Below, piece after piece: positions 25,521 to 34,596 of a stretch of 64,000 nucleotides of DNA; the first letter of the stretch is position 1, and the number at the start of each line of letters is the position of its first letter. This stretch comes from Rhodocyclaceae bacterium (GTDB lineage: Bacteria > Pseudomonadota > Gammaproteobacteria > Burkholderiales > Rhodocyclaceae): contig JALNXH010000006.1 in assembly GCA_023230455.1 (NCBI GenBank), positions 1 through 64,000 on the forward strand, read 5' to 3'. The position numbers and the translations under genes are program-made. The notes under the pieces were generated by a model that searched no databases, was not told the DNA's origin, and saw only the letters and a program-made list of their open reading frames with translations.

Positions 25521-25570
25521 CGCCTGTTTTGAAGTTGCCGCACGTCAAACAGGCGTGCTAGCATGCTAGC
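25521..25570. promoter_or_regulatory. Inverted repeat and GCTAGCATGCTAGC palindrome upstream of the DUF1302 gene
   Basis: CGCCTGTTTTGA (25521-25532) pairs with TCAAACAGGCG (25545-25555) with one bulge. Directly after it stands a perfect 14-base palindrome GCTAGCATGCTAGC (25557-25570). The first could be a weak terminator for the CoA synthetase unit; the second, 48 bases before the outer-membrane gene start, is operator-like. Confidence 0.4.
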
Positions 25571-25617
25571 CTGCATGAGATTTGCCGTTGAGGCTTAATA
25601 AAGAGGAGGGACAAGGC

Positions 25618-27553
25618 ATGGTTCTACATACCAAAAGAGTTGATAGGCCCACAGCGAAGGCACTACCGGCCAAGCGCATCTGTGCCGCGGTCGCGCTGAC
25701 CTTCGGTAGCCTGGCCGTCACGCAGGCAATGGCCGGCGATTTCACTATGGACAACGGCATAGAAGGTCGCTGGTCGCTGAATGCGTCCGTCGGCAACAGT
25801 TGGCGCGCCCGGACAGCTGACCGCAATCTAATCATGGTCGGCAACGGCGGTACGGCCGGCTCCAGCCACGATGACGGCAATCTCAACTATCAACGTGGCG
25901 ACACCTTTTCGACCATCGCCAAGGCCATCGGCGAACTCTCGCTGAAGCGCGACAACCTTGGGGTGTTCCTCCGCGCCAAAGCTTGGTACGACTATGAACT
26001 GAAACGCGGCGACGTACATCACGGCAGTGCCGCCAACGGCTACGTTCGCGAAAGCACGCTGAAAGACAGCGAATTCGACCGGCTGTCAAAATTTTCCGGT
26101 TTCGACATTGCTGACGCGTATGTGTTCGCCAACACCGCTGTCGGCGAAAGCGAGCACCCGCTAACGATCAAATTCGGCAACCACGTGGTGAACTGGGGCG
26201 AAAGCCTGTTCGTTCCGGGCATCAACCAGTTCGGCGCATTCGACATTGCGGCCGCCCGGCGGCCAGGAGCACAGGTCAAGGAAATCCTGCTGCCGATTCC
26301 GCAGATTTCAGCCAACCTGGGGCTGACCGACAGTCTGAGCGTAGAAGGTTTCTATCAGCTGACCTGGAAGAAGAACATTCTTGACGGCTGCGGTACCTAC
26401 TGGTCGATCTCCGACCTGTACAACTGTAGCGACCGCGGCGTACCAATTGGTGCTGGGTTCCTGGTTGGCAAAACCGATCAGGTTTTGTTTGGGCCGACGC
26501 CGAGCCTAACTAATCCCCCAGTTCCTGGCTCCCTCGCGACGAATGCCATCCTGTTCAACGCCGGCAATATCAATCCTAAGAGCAGCGGGCAATGGGGTAT
26601 CGCAGCGCGCTATTTCGCCCAGGAAATTTCCACCGAATTCGGCGCCTACTTCGCCAATTATCACCAACGCTCTCCGGTTATCTCTGCTTTAGGAAATGCC
26701 AGTCCATTTCCGTCAGCGTTTAATGGGGGGGGGCTCCATTGCCGGCGTGCCGACAGCCGGAACTGTTGGACTCCCAGTTAGCTTCGCACTAAATTACAAA
26801 TGGGACTGGTCTGGCGAAGACATCAAGGTTTACGGCTTGAGCTTCTCCACCGGTATCGGCGGCTGGTCGGTGTTCGGCGAACTCAGCAAGACAAAAGACT
26901 TGCCGGTGCAGATCAACGGTGTCGACTTGCTGCGGGGGGCGACAAGTGGCGCCGGCCCGTTGGCATTTCTGGCGACCGCGCCGCGTAACGTCGGTACGCT
27001 TCAGACAGGCTACGACCTGAAGGACAAAACGCAGGTCCAGGTCTCGACACTCAAGATCTTCCCGCAAGTGGTGGGCGCGGAATCCCTCACGCTGATTGGC
27101 GAAGTCGCCTACCAGCACTGGAACGACATCGGCAACCCGGCCACCGACCGCCGCTACGGCCGCGGCTTCGTCTTCGGCCAGGCGTCGTGGAGCGGCACCA
27201 GCGGTAGCCTGACCTGCTCCAGCGCGTCGAGCCCCAACGTCAGCTACTGCGACATGGGAGGCTATGCCACACCCAACGCCTGGGGCTATCGTGCGCAGGT
27301 ATCTTTGAGCTACCCCAACGTATTTGCGGGAATCAACGCCAAGCCGCGGGTATTCTGGTCGCACGACGTCAAAGGCTATTCGGCGGACAATCTCTTCAAT
27401 CAGGACCGTCAGACGCTGAGCTTGGGCATGCAGTTGGACTACCTGAGCAAGTACTACGCCGACCTCAGCTACACGCGCTATAACCACAATGCCAAGTACG
27501 ACGTCTTCCATGATCGCGACTTTTATTCCGTCGTCGTCGGCGTCAACTTCTAA
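25618..27553 (+). pseudogene. DUF1302 outer-membrane beta-barrel protein, frameshifted in a G9 tract
   Basis: The gene starts at ATG 25618 after GAGGAGGG. It encodes a signal peptide cleaved near AMA-GDF (residue about 40), then a DUF1302-type protein (NVVNWGE-like segment HVVNWGESLFVPG, repeated aromatic-glycine strands, and a C-terminal strand YSVVVGVNF suitable for barrel insertion). As written, the frame breaks in nine G residues (26725-26733): the first frame stops at 26781 and the rest continues in the next frame to 27553. One G fewer would restore a 644-codon gene. This may be a sequencing error, a decayed gene or a phase-variable switch. DUF1302 proteins occur with DUF1329 and MMPL genes and are thought to handle hydrophobic substrates. 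Confidence 0.85.
26725..26733 (+). repeat. Homopolymer G9 tract at the DUF1302 frameshift
   Basis: Nine consecutive G residues fall exactly where the two halves of the DUF1302 gene change frame. A tract of eight joins NGGG to SIAGVPTAG without a break. Such tracts are prone to slipped-strand mispairing. Confidence 0.95.
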
Positions 27554-27571
27554 AAACCAGGAGACGAACAG

Positions 27572-28933
27572 ATGAAATCGACCCGCAATTTGCGCGCGCT
27601 GCCGGCCTACGCAGCCATCTTTTGCCTGATGGTGGCCTCCGGCCTGGCGTCGGCGGAAATGAGCGCTCAGGAAGTCGAACGCCTGGGCAAGGACCTGACC
27701 CCGGTCGGCGCCGAGAAAGCCGGCAATAAAGATGGCTCGATCCCGGCCTGGGACGGTGGCCTGACAAAGGTTCCGGCCGGCTTCGACCAGGCCAAGGGCT
27801 ACATCGATCCGTATGCCGGAGAGAAGCCCCTGTACACCATCACTGCCGCCAATGCGGCGCAGTACAAGGACAAGCTGACGCCGGGGCATCTTGAGATGCT
27901 CAAACGCTATCCGACGTTCAAGATCAACGTCTACCCGACCCACCGCAGCGCCGCCTATCCGCAAAACGTCTATGCCCTGGCGAAGTCGGAGAGCCCGAAG
28001 ATCAAGCTCGCCGCGGGCGGCAACGGCATGGTGAACGTCGATAAATCCACCGTCCCGTTCCCGGTGCCGGAAAACGCCCTCGAAGTTCTGTGGAACCATG
28101 AGATGCGCTATTACGGCGGCGTGTGGACGCGCTACAACGCTGAATTCCCGGTGCAGACCAACGGCTCGTTCACCCCGGTCACCCGCAACGAGACCATCGC
28201 TGCCGCGGTAGCGCTGGAAAAGGCCGAACCCAACCGGCTCTACTATTACATCTCCAAGTTGACCGGCCCGTCGAATGTTGCCGGTGACGGCATCCTGGTG
28301 CACGAGCCGATCGACCAGGTCAAGGAGCCTCGCCTGGCCTGGGCCTACAACCCAGGTACGCGTCGCGTCTTGCGTGCGCCACAGGTCGCCTACGACTCGC
28401 CGGGCAGCGGTTCCGACGGCCTGCGTACCATCGACGATTACTTTGGCTTCAACGGCGCACCCGACCGCTACGAGTGGAAGTTGCTGGGCAAGAAGGAAAT
28501 GTACATTTCCTACAACAACTTCAAGCTCAGCGACAAGAGCCTCAAGTACGCGCAGATCATCCAGCCGGGGCACATGAATCCGGACTTGGTGCGCTTCGAA
28601 CTGCACCGCGTCTGGGTCATCGAGGCGACGCTGAAGGCCGACGCCCGGCACATCTATGCCAAGCGCGTGTTCTATATCGACGAAGACAGCTGGTCGGTTG
28701 CCCACGCCGACCAGTTCGATGGACGCGGCGAACTGTGGCGGGTGCGCGACGTCAACCTGATGCCGTTCTACGACATCCCGATGACTTGGGGCATCAACGA
28801 AGTGCTCTACGACCTCCAGGCGCGGCGTTACATCGCGTCTGCGTTGATGAACGAAGAGCGACCAATGAAATTCGGCGAGAAGCTGAACGTAAACTACTTC
28901 TCCACCGAATCGCTGCGCCGCCAAGGCAACTGA
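27572..28933 (+). CDS. DUF1329 periplasmic/outer-membrane protein
   Basis: The 453-residue protein has a signal peptide (hydrophobic stretch ending ASGLASA, cleavage near residue 28) and the DUF1329 body: ERLGKDLTPVGAEKAGNKDGSIPAWDGG at the start, RNETIAAAV, LTGPSNVAGDGILVHEP in the middle and GRGELWRV with NEVLYDLQARRY near the end. The fold is related to lipoprotein-carrier (LolB/LppX-like) sheets. It is 18 bases after the DUF1302 gene and ends just before a strong terminator. The DUF1302-DUF1329 pair is common in bacteria degrading steroids and other hydrophobic compounds; transport or binding of such compounds is inferred. Confidence 0.88.
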   Translation: MKSTRNLRALPAYAAIFCLMVASGLASAEMSAQEVERLGKDLTPVGAEKAGNKDGSIPAWDGGLTKVPAGFDQAKGYIDPYAGEKPLYTITAANAAQYKDKLTPGHLEMLKRYPTFKINVYPTHRSAAYPQNVYALAKSESPKIKLAAGGNGMVNVDKSTVPFPVPENALEVLWNHEMRYYGGVWTRYNAEFPVQTNGSFTPVTRNETIAAAVALEKAEPNRLYYYISKLTGPSNVAGDGILVHEPIDQVKEPRLAWAYNPGTRRVLRAPQVAYDSPGSGSDGLRTIDDYFGFNGAPDRYEWKLLGKKEMYISYNNFKLSDKSLKYAQIIQPGHMNPDLVRFELHRVWVIEATLKADARHIYAKRVFYIDEDSWSVAHADQFDGRGELWRVRDVNLMPFYDIPMTWGINEVLYDLQARRYIASALMNEERPMKFGEKLNVNYFSTESLRRQGN

Positions 28934-28951
28934 TAGCGGTTTAAGCGAACA

Positions 28952-28984
28952 GGCCGGCGGCTTTTTTGCGCCGGCCTTTTTTTT
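28952..28984 (+). terminator. Rho-independent terminator after DUF1329
   Basis: GGCCGGCG (28952-28959) and CGCCGGCC (28969-28976) form an 8-bp GC stem with a T-rich loop, followed by eight T residues. It separates the DUF1302-DUF1329 unit from the YCF48-MMPL genes. Confidence 0.92.
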
Positions 28985-29045
28985 GCCCCGCCCAGTCCCT
29001 CGTTCGACCAAGACGGGATTCCTGAACGAATGCGGCCTTTAACAC

Positions 29046-30209
29046 ATGAACATGGATTTCAAATCGATACTTGAACGTGCCCGGCGGATTCTGCTGCTGA
29101 CGGCGCCTTTGGTGCTGCTGCAGCCGGTTACGGCCCTGGCTGCCCTCGACCTGCTGAAAGTACCTGCGCTGCAATCGTCACTGGCGGCGAAGGGCATGCT
29201 GCTGGGAATCGCCACCGCCGGCGAACGGCGGCTGGTGGCAGTAGGGGAGCGCGGCATCATCGTGTATTCCGACGACAACGGCGCCAGTTGGAAACAAGCG
29301 GCCGTACCGGTCTCGGTATCGCTGACGGCCGTCCGTTTTGCCTCCAAAGATCAAGGTTGGGCTGTCGGTCACGACGGTGTCATCCTGCATAGCCGCGATG
29401 GCGGCGAGACCTGGGAGAAGCAGTTCGACGGCAACGACGCGAATGCGCTGGTGATCGCAGAACTGGAAGCCCGCCTCAAGGCAACCCAGGACGCGGCAGA
29501 CAAAGCGGCCGGCAAAGCCAAGGAAGCCGCCAACGAAGCACTGGAGGCCACCCGCAACGCCCTTGAGGACGTCAAAGCGGGTGCCGAGTTCGGGCCGGGG
29601 CGACCGCTGCTCGGACTCTGGTTCCGCGACGAGAACGAAGGCTTAGCGGTCGGCGCGTTCGGCCAAGTGTTCCACACCGCCGACGGCGGCAAGCATTGGG
29701 AATCCTGGGGCGGGCGCATCAACAATCCCGAAGGGTTGCATTACAACGCAATCATCCAACTTCCCGACGGCGCGTTGCTGATTATCGGCGAGGCCGGGAA
29801 GCTACGCCGCTCGCGCGACGGCGGCGCCCGCTGGGAAACGCTCGACACCGGTTACAGCGGGCATTTCTACGGCGCCGTGGCGGTGCCCGAGTCGAAAGTG
29901 CTGCTGGCCTTCGGCTTCGCCGGCAACATCTATCGCTCCGAAGACGACGGCAAATCCTGGCAGGCAGTCGAACGGCTGACGCGCAAGCCGTTAATCGGCG
30001 GTCTGCGGCTCGCGGACGGAACCTTGCTGCTGGTCGATAGTGACCGCCGGCAATTGACCAGCCGTGACAACGGCAAGACCTTCAGCATCGGCGCCGCGCA
30101 AACCGGCCGCGCCGTCGCGGCGCTGCTGCCGGTATTGGTGCAGGGCCAGCTCGCGGTCTGCGGAACCGGCGGCGCGACGCTGCTGAAACCGAATAGCGCA
30201 GGAAACTGA
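29046..30209 (+). CDS. YCF48/BNR-repeat protein, secreted beta-propeller
   Basis: The 387-residue protein has an N-terminal signal segment (ILLLTAPLVLLQPVTALA). Repeated propeller motifs follow: YSDDNGASWKQA, HSRDGGETWEKQ, HTADGGKHWESW, RSRDGGARWETL, RSEDDGKSWQAV and SRDNGKTFS. They mark a YCF48-like seven-bladed propeller related to the HCF136 photosystem assembly factor. An alanine/lysine/glutamate-rich helix (about residues 138-185) is inserted between two blades and may form a coiled coil. It precedes the MMPL transporter by 5 bases. In such pairs it is presumed to be the periplasmic partner of the transporter. Confidence 0.85.
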   Translation: MNMDFKSILERARRILLLTAPLVLLQPVTALAALDLLKVPALQSSLAAKGMLLGIATAGERRLVAVGERGIIVYSDDNGASWKQAAVPVSVSLTAVRFASKDQGWAVGHDGVILHSRDGGETWEKQFDGNDANALVIAELEARLKATQDAADKAAGKAKEAANEALEATRNALEDVKAGAEFGPGRPLLGLWFRDENEGLAVGAFGQVFHTADGGKHWESWGGRINNPEGLHYNAIIQLPDGALLIIGEAGKLRRSRDGGARWETLDTGYSGHFYGAVAVPESKVLLAFGFAGNIYRSEDDGKSWQAVERLTRKPLIGGLRLADGTLLLVDSDRRQLTSRDNGKTFSIGAAQTGRAVAALLPVLVQGQLAVCGTGGATLLKPNSAGN

Positions 30210-30214
30210 ACACC

Positions 30215-32602
30215 ATGACCGACCTTAATAAAGACTCCATCGGCGACGTCGATCTCAAGCAGCACACCAAATTCTGGCGCTTCGAGCAGTTCTTCGAGCG
30301 CCAGTTCGTCCGCCTGCGCTTTCCCGCGCTGGTCTTCTTCCTGCTCGTCTCGGTGTTCTTCGGCTTCCAGGCCGCACAGTTGAAATCCGACGCCAGCTTC
30401 CAGAAGATGGTGCCCTCCTCCCACCCCTTCATCGCCAACTACCTGAAATACGAGAACGAGTTGCGGCCGCTGGGCAACGTGATCCGCGTCGCCGTCGAAA
30501 ACACCCGCGGCGACATCTACACCAAGGAATTCCTCGAAACCCTGAAAAAGGTGACCGACGAGGTCTTCTACATTCCGGGCGTCGATCGCGGCACCATGAA
30601 GTCGCTGTGGACGCCCAACGTGCTGTGGATCGAGGTCACCGAAGACGGGCTCACCGCCGGCCAGATCATCCCGCAGGGCTTCAACGGCTCGCCCGAAGGC
30701 ATCGACGCGGTGCGTACCAACGTCGCCCGCTCCGGCACCATCGGCACGCTGGTGGCCAGCGACCACCACTCGGCCATCGTCCTCGCCCCGTTGCAGGAGA
30801 TCGACCCGCAGACCGGCGAACGTCTCGATTACGGCGTGCTCTCGCAGCGCCTCGAGGATCTGGTGCGGGACCGCTATCAAACCGAGGGCATCAAGATCCA
30901 CATCACCGGCTTCGCCAAGATCGTCGGCGATCTGATCCACGGCGGCCGCGCCATCGCGCTGTTTTTCGCCCTGACTTTTGCGCTCACGGTACTCGTGCTC
31001 TACGCGTATTCGCGCTGCTGGCGCAGCACGCTGGCCACCGTGTTCTGCTGTAGCATCGCGGTGATCTGGCAATTGGGCATCGTCCGCCTGCTCGGCTTCG
31101 GCCTCGACCCGTATTCGATTCTGGTCCCCTTCCTCACCTTCGCCATCGGCGTCAGCCATGCGGTGCAGAACATCAACACCATGGCATCGGAACGGATCAA
31201 CGGCGCCGACAACATCGAAGCGGCGAAAGCCACCTTCCGCCTGCTCTTCATCCCCGGCACCATCGCCCTGCTGTGCGACGCCGTCGGCTTCTCGACGCTG
31301 CTGGTGATCGAGATCGGCGTCATCCGCGAGCTGGCGATCAGCGCCAGCATCGGCGTCGCAGTGATCATCTTCACCAAGATGTTCCTGCTGCCGATCCTGA
31401 TGTCCTACCTCGGCATCAGCCCCGCCGGTCTGCGCCGCCAGGAACGCAAGCAACGCAGCCGCTATGCCTGGGCACATCTGCTCTCGTCCTTTGCCGAGCG
31501 GCGCATGGCCTGGGTCGCCGTGGCAATGGCCACCGTCGTCTTCGGCGTCGGCTTCGTCATGAGCCGCGACCTGAAGATCGGCGACCTCGACCCCGGCGCG
31601 CCGGAGTTGCGTGTTGACTCCCGCTACAACCGCGACAACGCTTTCGTCGCCGCACACTACGCGACCAGCCCCGATGTCTTCGTGGTAATGGTAACCACGC
31701 CGAAGGGGGAATGCGGTTCTTATCCGGTAGCCGCCACCGTCGACCAGTTCCAGTGGCAGATGGAAAACGTTGCCGGGGTCGAGTCGACTTCGTCGCTGTT
31801 CACCGCGATGAAAAAAGTTCTCGCCGGACAGAACGGCGGCGACATGCGCTGGCAGTCGATCACCCGCAATCGCTACAGCTCCAACGCGGCCCACCGCATG
31901 CTGCCCTCCGAACTGTTCAACAGCGACTGCTCGATGGTGCCGGTGCTGATCTTCCTCGCCGACCACAAGGCGGAGACCCTGACACGCGTGGTCACGGCGG
32001 TGGAAGCCTTCGCCGCAGCCAATAACGACGACAAGATCACCTTCAATCTCGCCGCCGGCAACGCCGGCATCGAGGCGGCGACCAATATCGTCATCAAGCA
32101 ATCGGAGCCGATGATGCTGGTGTTGGTCTACGGCATCGTCGCGCTGCTGGTGCTGTGGGAGTTCAAGTCCTGGCGGGTGACGGTCTGCATCATGGTGCCG
32201 CTGTACATCACTTCGGTGTTGTGCGAGGGCATCATGGCCAAGCTCGGCCTCGGCGTAAAAGTGGCGACGCTGCCGGTGATCGCGCTGGGCATCGGCATCG
32301 GCGTGGACTACGGGATCTATATCTACAACCGGATGGAGTACTTTCTCGACCGTGGATTGGCGCTCAAGGAGGCCTATTTCGAAACCCTGAAAACCACCGG
32401 GGCCGCCGTCGCGCTCACCGGGGTCATGCTCGCACTCGGGGTCGCCACCTGGATCTTCTCAGACATTAAATTTCAGGCTGACATGGGCCTTCTGCTGACC
32501 TTCATGTTCCTCTGGAACATGTTCGGCGCCATCGTCATGATTCCAGCGCTCTCGGCCTTGCTGATCGGCAACAAAAGAGCTCACGCCCCGCGCGCCGCCT
32601 AA
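30215..32602 (+). CDS. MMPL/RND-family transporter with sterol-sensing-like domain
   Basis: The 795-residue protein has two repeats, each a single transmembrane helix, a large periplasmic domain (after residue about 55 and again about 450-630) and a bundle of five helices (about 245-400 and 635-780). Helix-4-type signatures FLTFAIGVSHAVQNIN and ALGIGIGVDYGIYIYNRM contain the polar residues of the proton pathway. This is the MMPL/SSD branch, which moves lipids and other hydrophobic molecules. With the YCF48 protein and the DUF1302/DUF1329 genes it forms a recurrent cassette in hydrophobe-degrading bacteria. The direction of transport is unknown. Confidence 0.9.
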   Translation: MTDLNKDSIGDVDLKQHTKFWRFEQFFERQFVRLRFPALVFFLLVSVFFGFQAAQLKSDASFQKMVPSSHPFIANYLKYENELRPLGNVIRVAVENTRGDIYTKEFLETLKKVTDEVFYIPGVDRGTMKSLWTPNVLWIEVTEDGLTAGQIIPQGFNGSPEGIDAVRTNVARSGTIGTLVASDHHSAIVLAPLQEIDPQTGERLDYGVLSQRLEDLVRDRYQTEGIKIHITGFAKIVGDLIHGGRAIALFFALTFALTVLVLYAYSRCWRSTLATVFCCSIAVIWQLGIVRLLGFGLDPYSILVPFLTFAIGVSHAVQNINTMASERINGADNIEAAKATFRLLFIPGTIALLCDAVGFSTLLVIEIGVIRELAISASIGVAVIIFTKMFLLPILMSYLGISPAGLRRQERKQRSRYAWAHLLSSFAERRMAWVAVAMATVVFGVGFVMSRDLKIGDLDPGAPELRVDSRYNRDNAFVAAHYATSPDVFVVMVTTPKGECGSYPVAATVDQFQWQMENVAGVESTSSLFTAMKKVLAGQNGGDMRWQSITRNRYSSNAAHRMLPSELFNSDCSMVPVLIFLADHKAETLTRVVTAVEAFAAANNDDKITFNLAAGNAGIEAATNIVIKQSEPMMLVLVYGIVALLVLWEFKSWRVTVCIMVPLYITSVLCEGIMAKLGLGVKVATLPVIALGIGIGVDYGIYIYNRMEYFLDRGLALKEAYFETLKTTGAAVALTGVMLALGVATWIFSDIKFQADMGLLLTFMFLWNMFGAIVMIPALSALLIGNKRAHAPRAA

Positions 32603-32605
32603 ACC

Positions 32606-32640
32606 GGTTGCCGGGCCCTTTCCACAAGGGTCCGGCAACC
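32606..32640. terminator. Hairpin between convergent MMPL and dsbC genes
   Basis: GGTTGCCGG (32606-32614) and CCGGCAACC (32632-32640) form a 9-bp stem that continues imperfectly through CCCTT/AAGGG. It lies between two convergent genes and could stop transcription in both directions. T-runs are short, so strength is uncertain. Confidence 0.65.
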
Positions 32641-32647
32641 AAAACGC

Positions 32648-33343
32648 TCAGCTCCCCACATCTCCCGCCAGACGCTTGGCGATTTCATCCGCCGGTATAT
32701 AGCCTGGCGCTTGCTGCCCGTTGGCGAACATCAGGAACGGCGTGCCGCGAATACCGAGTTGCTGACCAAGCTCCGCCGTCCGATTCATGATTGAACTGAC
32801 ATCGCAGCTCGCTGCGGGCGCGGGCGGTGAAATGTTGTTCTGCATCCACTCGTTCCAGGCTTTGCTGCGATCTGTCGCGCACAGAATCGCCTTCGACTTG
32901 GCTACCGAGTCTTCGCCGAGAACCGAATACACAAAGGTATAGACCGTCGTGTCCTTCACTTTCACCAAATCCTTCGCGAGCTTTTTGCAGTAGCCGCAAT
33001 TCGGGTCTTCGAAGGTCACCACCACATTCTTCCCGCTACCGCGAACGGTCTTCACTGCCAATTCCAGCGGCAGCATGGAAAATTTCTTTTCCGCCGTCAG
33101 ATTGCGCAGGGTGCGCAGCTCTCGCATGTCGCCATGAATAAAATAGCCTGCCTTCTCGTCGGCATAGAGAATCTGCCCGTCGGCGATCACTTCGTAAATA
33201 CCCGGCATCGGCGTCTTGCTGATTTTTGCGATCTTGGTCTTGAGCTTTTCTTCAAAGGCCTTGCGGATTGTTGCATCAGGAACCTGGGCCAGCACCGGCA
33301 ACGCAGCAAGACCAAGCAACAAGGTGGAGATGAGACGTTTCAT
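32648..33343 (-). CDS. dsbC: Thiol:disulfide interchange protein DsbC
   Basis: The 231-residue protein has a signal peptide (LISTLLLGLAALPVLA), an N-terminal dimerisation domain (KIAKISKTPMPGIYEV...ADEKAGYFIHG) and a C-terminal thioredoxin fold. The active site is CGYC in FEDPNCGYCKKL, and the cis-proline lies in IRGTPFLMFANG. It is a periplasmic disulfide isomerase kept reduced by DsbD. The ATG at 33343 has GGAG upstream; the open frame extends further without a start site. It follows the UbiH-type gene by 20 bases and is likely co-transcribed. Confidence 0.92.
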   Translation of the reverse strand: MKRLISTLLLGLAALPVLAQVPDATIRKAFEEKLKTKIAKISKTPMPGIYEVIADGQILYADEKAGYFIHGDMRELRTLRNLTAEKKFSMLPLELAVKTVRGSGKNVVVTFEDPNCGYCKKLAKDLVKVKDTTVYTFVYSVLGEDSVAKSKAILCATDRSKAWNEWMQNNISPPAPAASCDVSSIMNRTAELGQQLGIRGTPFLMFANGQQAPGYIPADEIAKRLAGDVGS

Positions 33344-33363
33344 GGAGAACTCCGGAGGGAATG

Positions 33364-34521
33364 TCAGGAAGCAAGCGCGTAGCGGATTAAAACATCCTTT
33401 ATGACCGACGCCCGATTGGTTAGGTTCAAACCGAAATTGCGCAGCAGCGAAACCGGCTGCCAGGCAGGCATAAACAGCCGATGCAGCGTATCGGTCACTC
33501 CCTGCAAAGCGACCACTTCTTCCTTGCGCGCCCGCTCGTATCGGCGCAGCAGAAACCCGTCGCCGCAATCGATATATTCAGGGCGCTCGTTCAGCACTTG
33601 CGCCAGCATCTGCGCGTCGCCGAATCCGAGATTCACGCCGTGGCCGGACAGCGGATGGATGGTGTGCGCGGCATCCCCGACCAGCGCCAGCCGCGGCCCG
33701 ATGCTGCGCTCTGCGCGCATCAGGCGCAGATTGAACGCCACCGCCGGCGTGATCAATTGCAGGTCGCCAAATCGCTGCTGCCCCGCCGCTGCAACGCGGG
33801 CGCACAGTGCTTGCGCCGGCAGGGCCAACAACTCCTCAGCATGCGCGGCCGGCGTAGACCAGACCATCGAAATTTGATCGCCCGGCAACGGCAGATAGGC
33901 AAGGATGCCGTCGTCGCGGAACCACTGGCAGGCGGCGTTGCGATGCGGTTGCGCACAAGCGAAATTCGCCACCACCCCGTGCTGGCCATAATGCTTGAAA
34001 TTCACCGTCATACCCGCGGCGGCTCGAGTCCAAGAGTCGGCGCCATCGGCCGCCACAATCAGTCCTGCATTCAAGACTCGACCGTCTTCGAGCGTCAGCT
34101 GCGCAGCATCGGCACGCAGTTCCAGCGCACCCGGCCGCGCCGGGCAGAACAGCGAAAGATTCGCCTGCCGTTTGGCCGATTCACGCAACTCGTGGCTCAG
34201 CGTCGCCCCTTCGACGATCCACGCCAGTTCTGACGCTCCGGCGTCGTAGGCCGAGAAATCCAGCCGGCCGCCGGCATCGCCATGTACTTCCATCGCCTCG
34301 ACCGGACACAGGCGCGACCGCTCCAGATGCCCCCATACGCCGATCTCGCCAAGAAACGCCGCATTGGCCGGGCTGATCGCATACAAGCGCGCATCCAGGC
34401 CTTGCGGCTTGCGCGACTGGCGTTCCTCCACCAGCGCCACGGAAAGCCGCGACTGGCGCAATGCCACCGCCAAGGCCAGCCCCGCCAGTCCCCCGCCCAC
34501 AATCACCACGTCGAATCTCAT
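33364..34521 (-). CDS. UbiH/COQ6-family FAD-dependent aromatic hydroxylase
   Basis: The 385-residue flavoprotein monooxygenase has the N-terminal FAD motif VIVGGGLAGLALAVAL, ARLYAISPAN near 50, AADGADSWTR near 155, and the family fingerprint LALVGDAAHTIHPLSGHGVNLGFGD near 275. Members hydroxylate the ring in ubiquinone synthesis (UbiH, UbiF, UbiI, UbiM). Which position this one modifies cannot be decided. The start MRFDVVIVGGG at 34521 is chosen over 34590 because the FAD motif then falls at the usual distance. The gene is divergent from the tRNA promoter at 34550-34579. Confidence 0.88.
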   Translation of the reverse strand: MRFDVVIVGGGLAGLALAVALRQSRLSVALVEERQSRKPQGLDARLYAISPANAAFLGEIGVWGHLERSRLCPVEAMEVHGDAGGRLDFSAYDAGASELAWIVEGATLSHELRESAKRQANLSLFCPARPGALELRADAAQLTLEDGRVLNAGLIVAADGADSWTRAAAGMTVNFKHYGQHGVVANFACAQPHRNAACQWFRDDGILAYLPLPGDQISMVWSTPAAHAEELLALPAQALCARVAAAGQQRFGDLQLITPAVAFNLRLMRAERSIGPRLALVGDAAHTIHPLSGHGVNLGFGDAQMLAQVLNERPEYIDCGDGFLLRRYERARKEEVVALQGVTDTLHRLFMPAWQPVSLLRNFGLNLTNRASVIKDVLIRYALAS

Positions 34522-34549
34522 CGTCCAATTTTCGCTTAGGCGCCTTGCC

Positions 34550-34579
34550 TTGACAAGATAAAGCTCGAGCCTGGATAAT
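34550..34579 (+). promoter_or_regulatory. Sigma-70 promoter of the tRNA gene
   Basis: TTGACA (34550-34555) and GATAAT (34574-34579) are separated by 18 bases and end 17 bases before the tRNA. Both hexamers are near consensus, as expected for a strong stable-RNA promoter. Confidence 0.8.
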
Positions 34580-34596
34580 GCCGCCCCCATCCCTAA

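Noticed and set aside
26789..29011. 740-residue minus-strand open frame
   Set aside because: Antisense to DUF1302 and DUF1329; low-complexity Val/Asp/Gly/Arg composition typical of shadow frames.
29930..32101. 723-residue minus-strand open frame
   Set aside because: Antisense to the MMPL transporter, rich in Asp, His, Glu and Gly without motifs.
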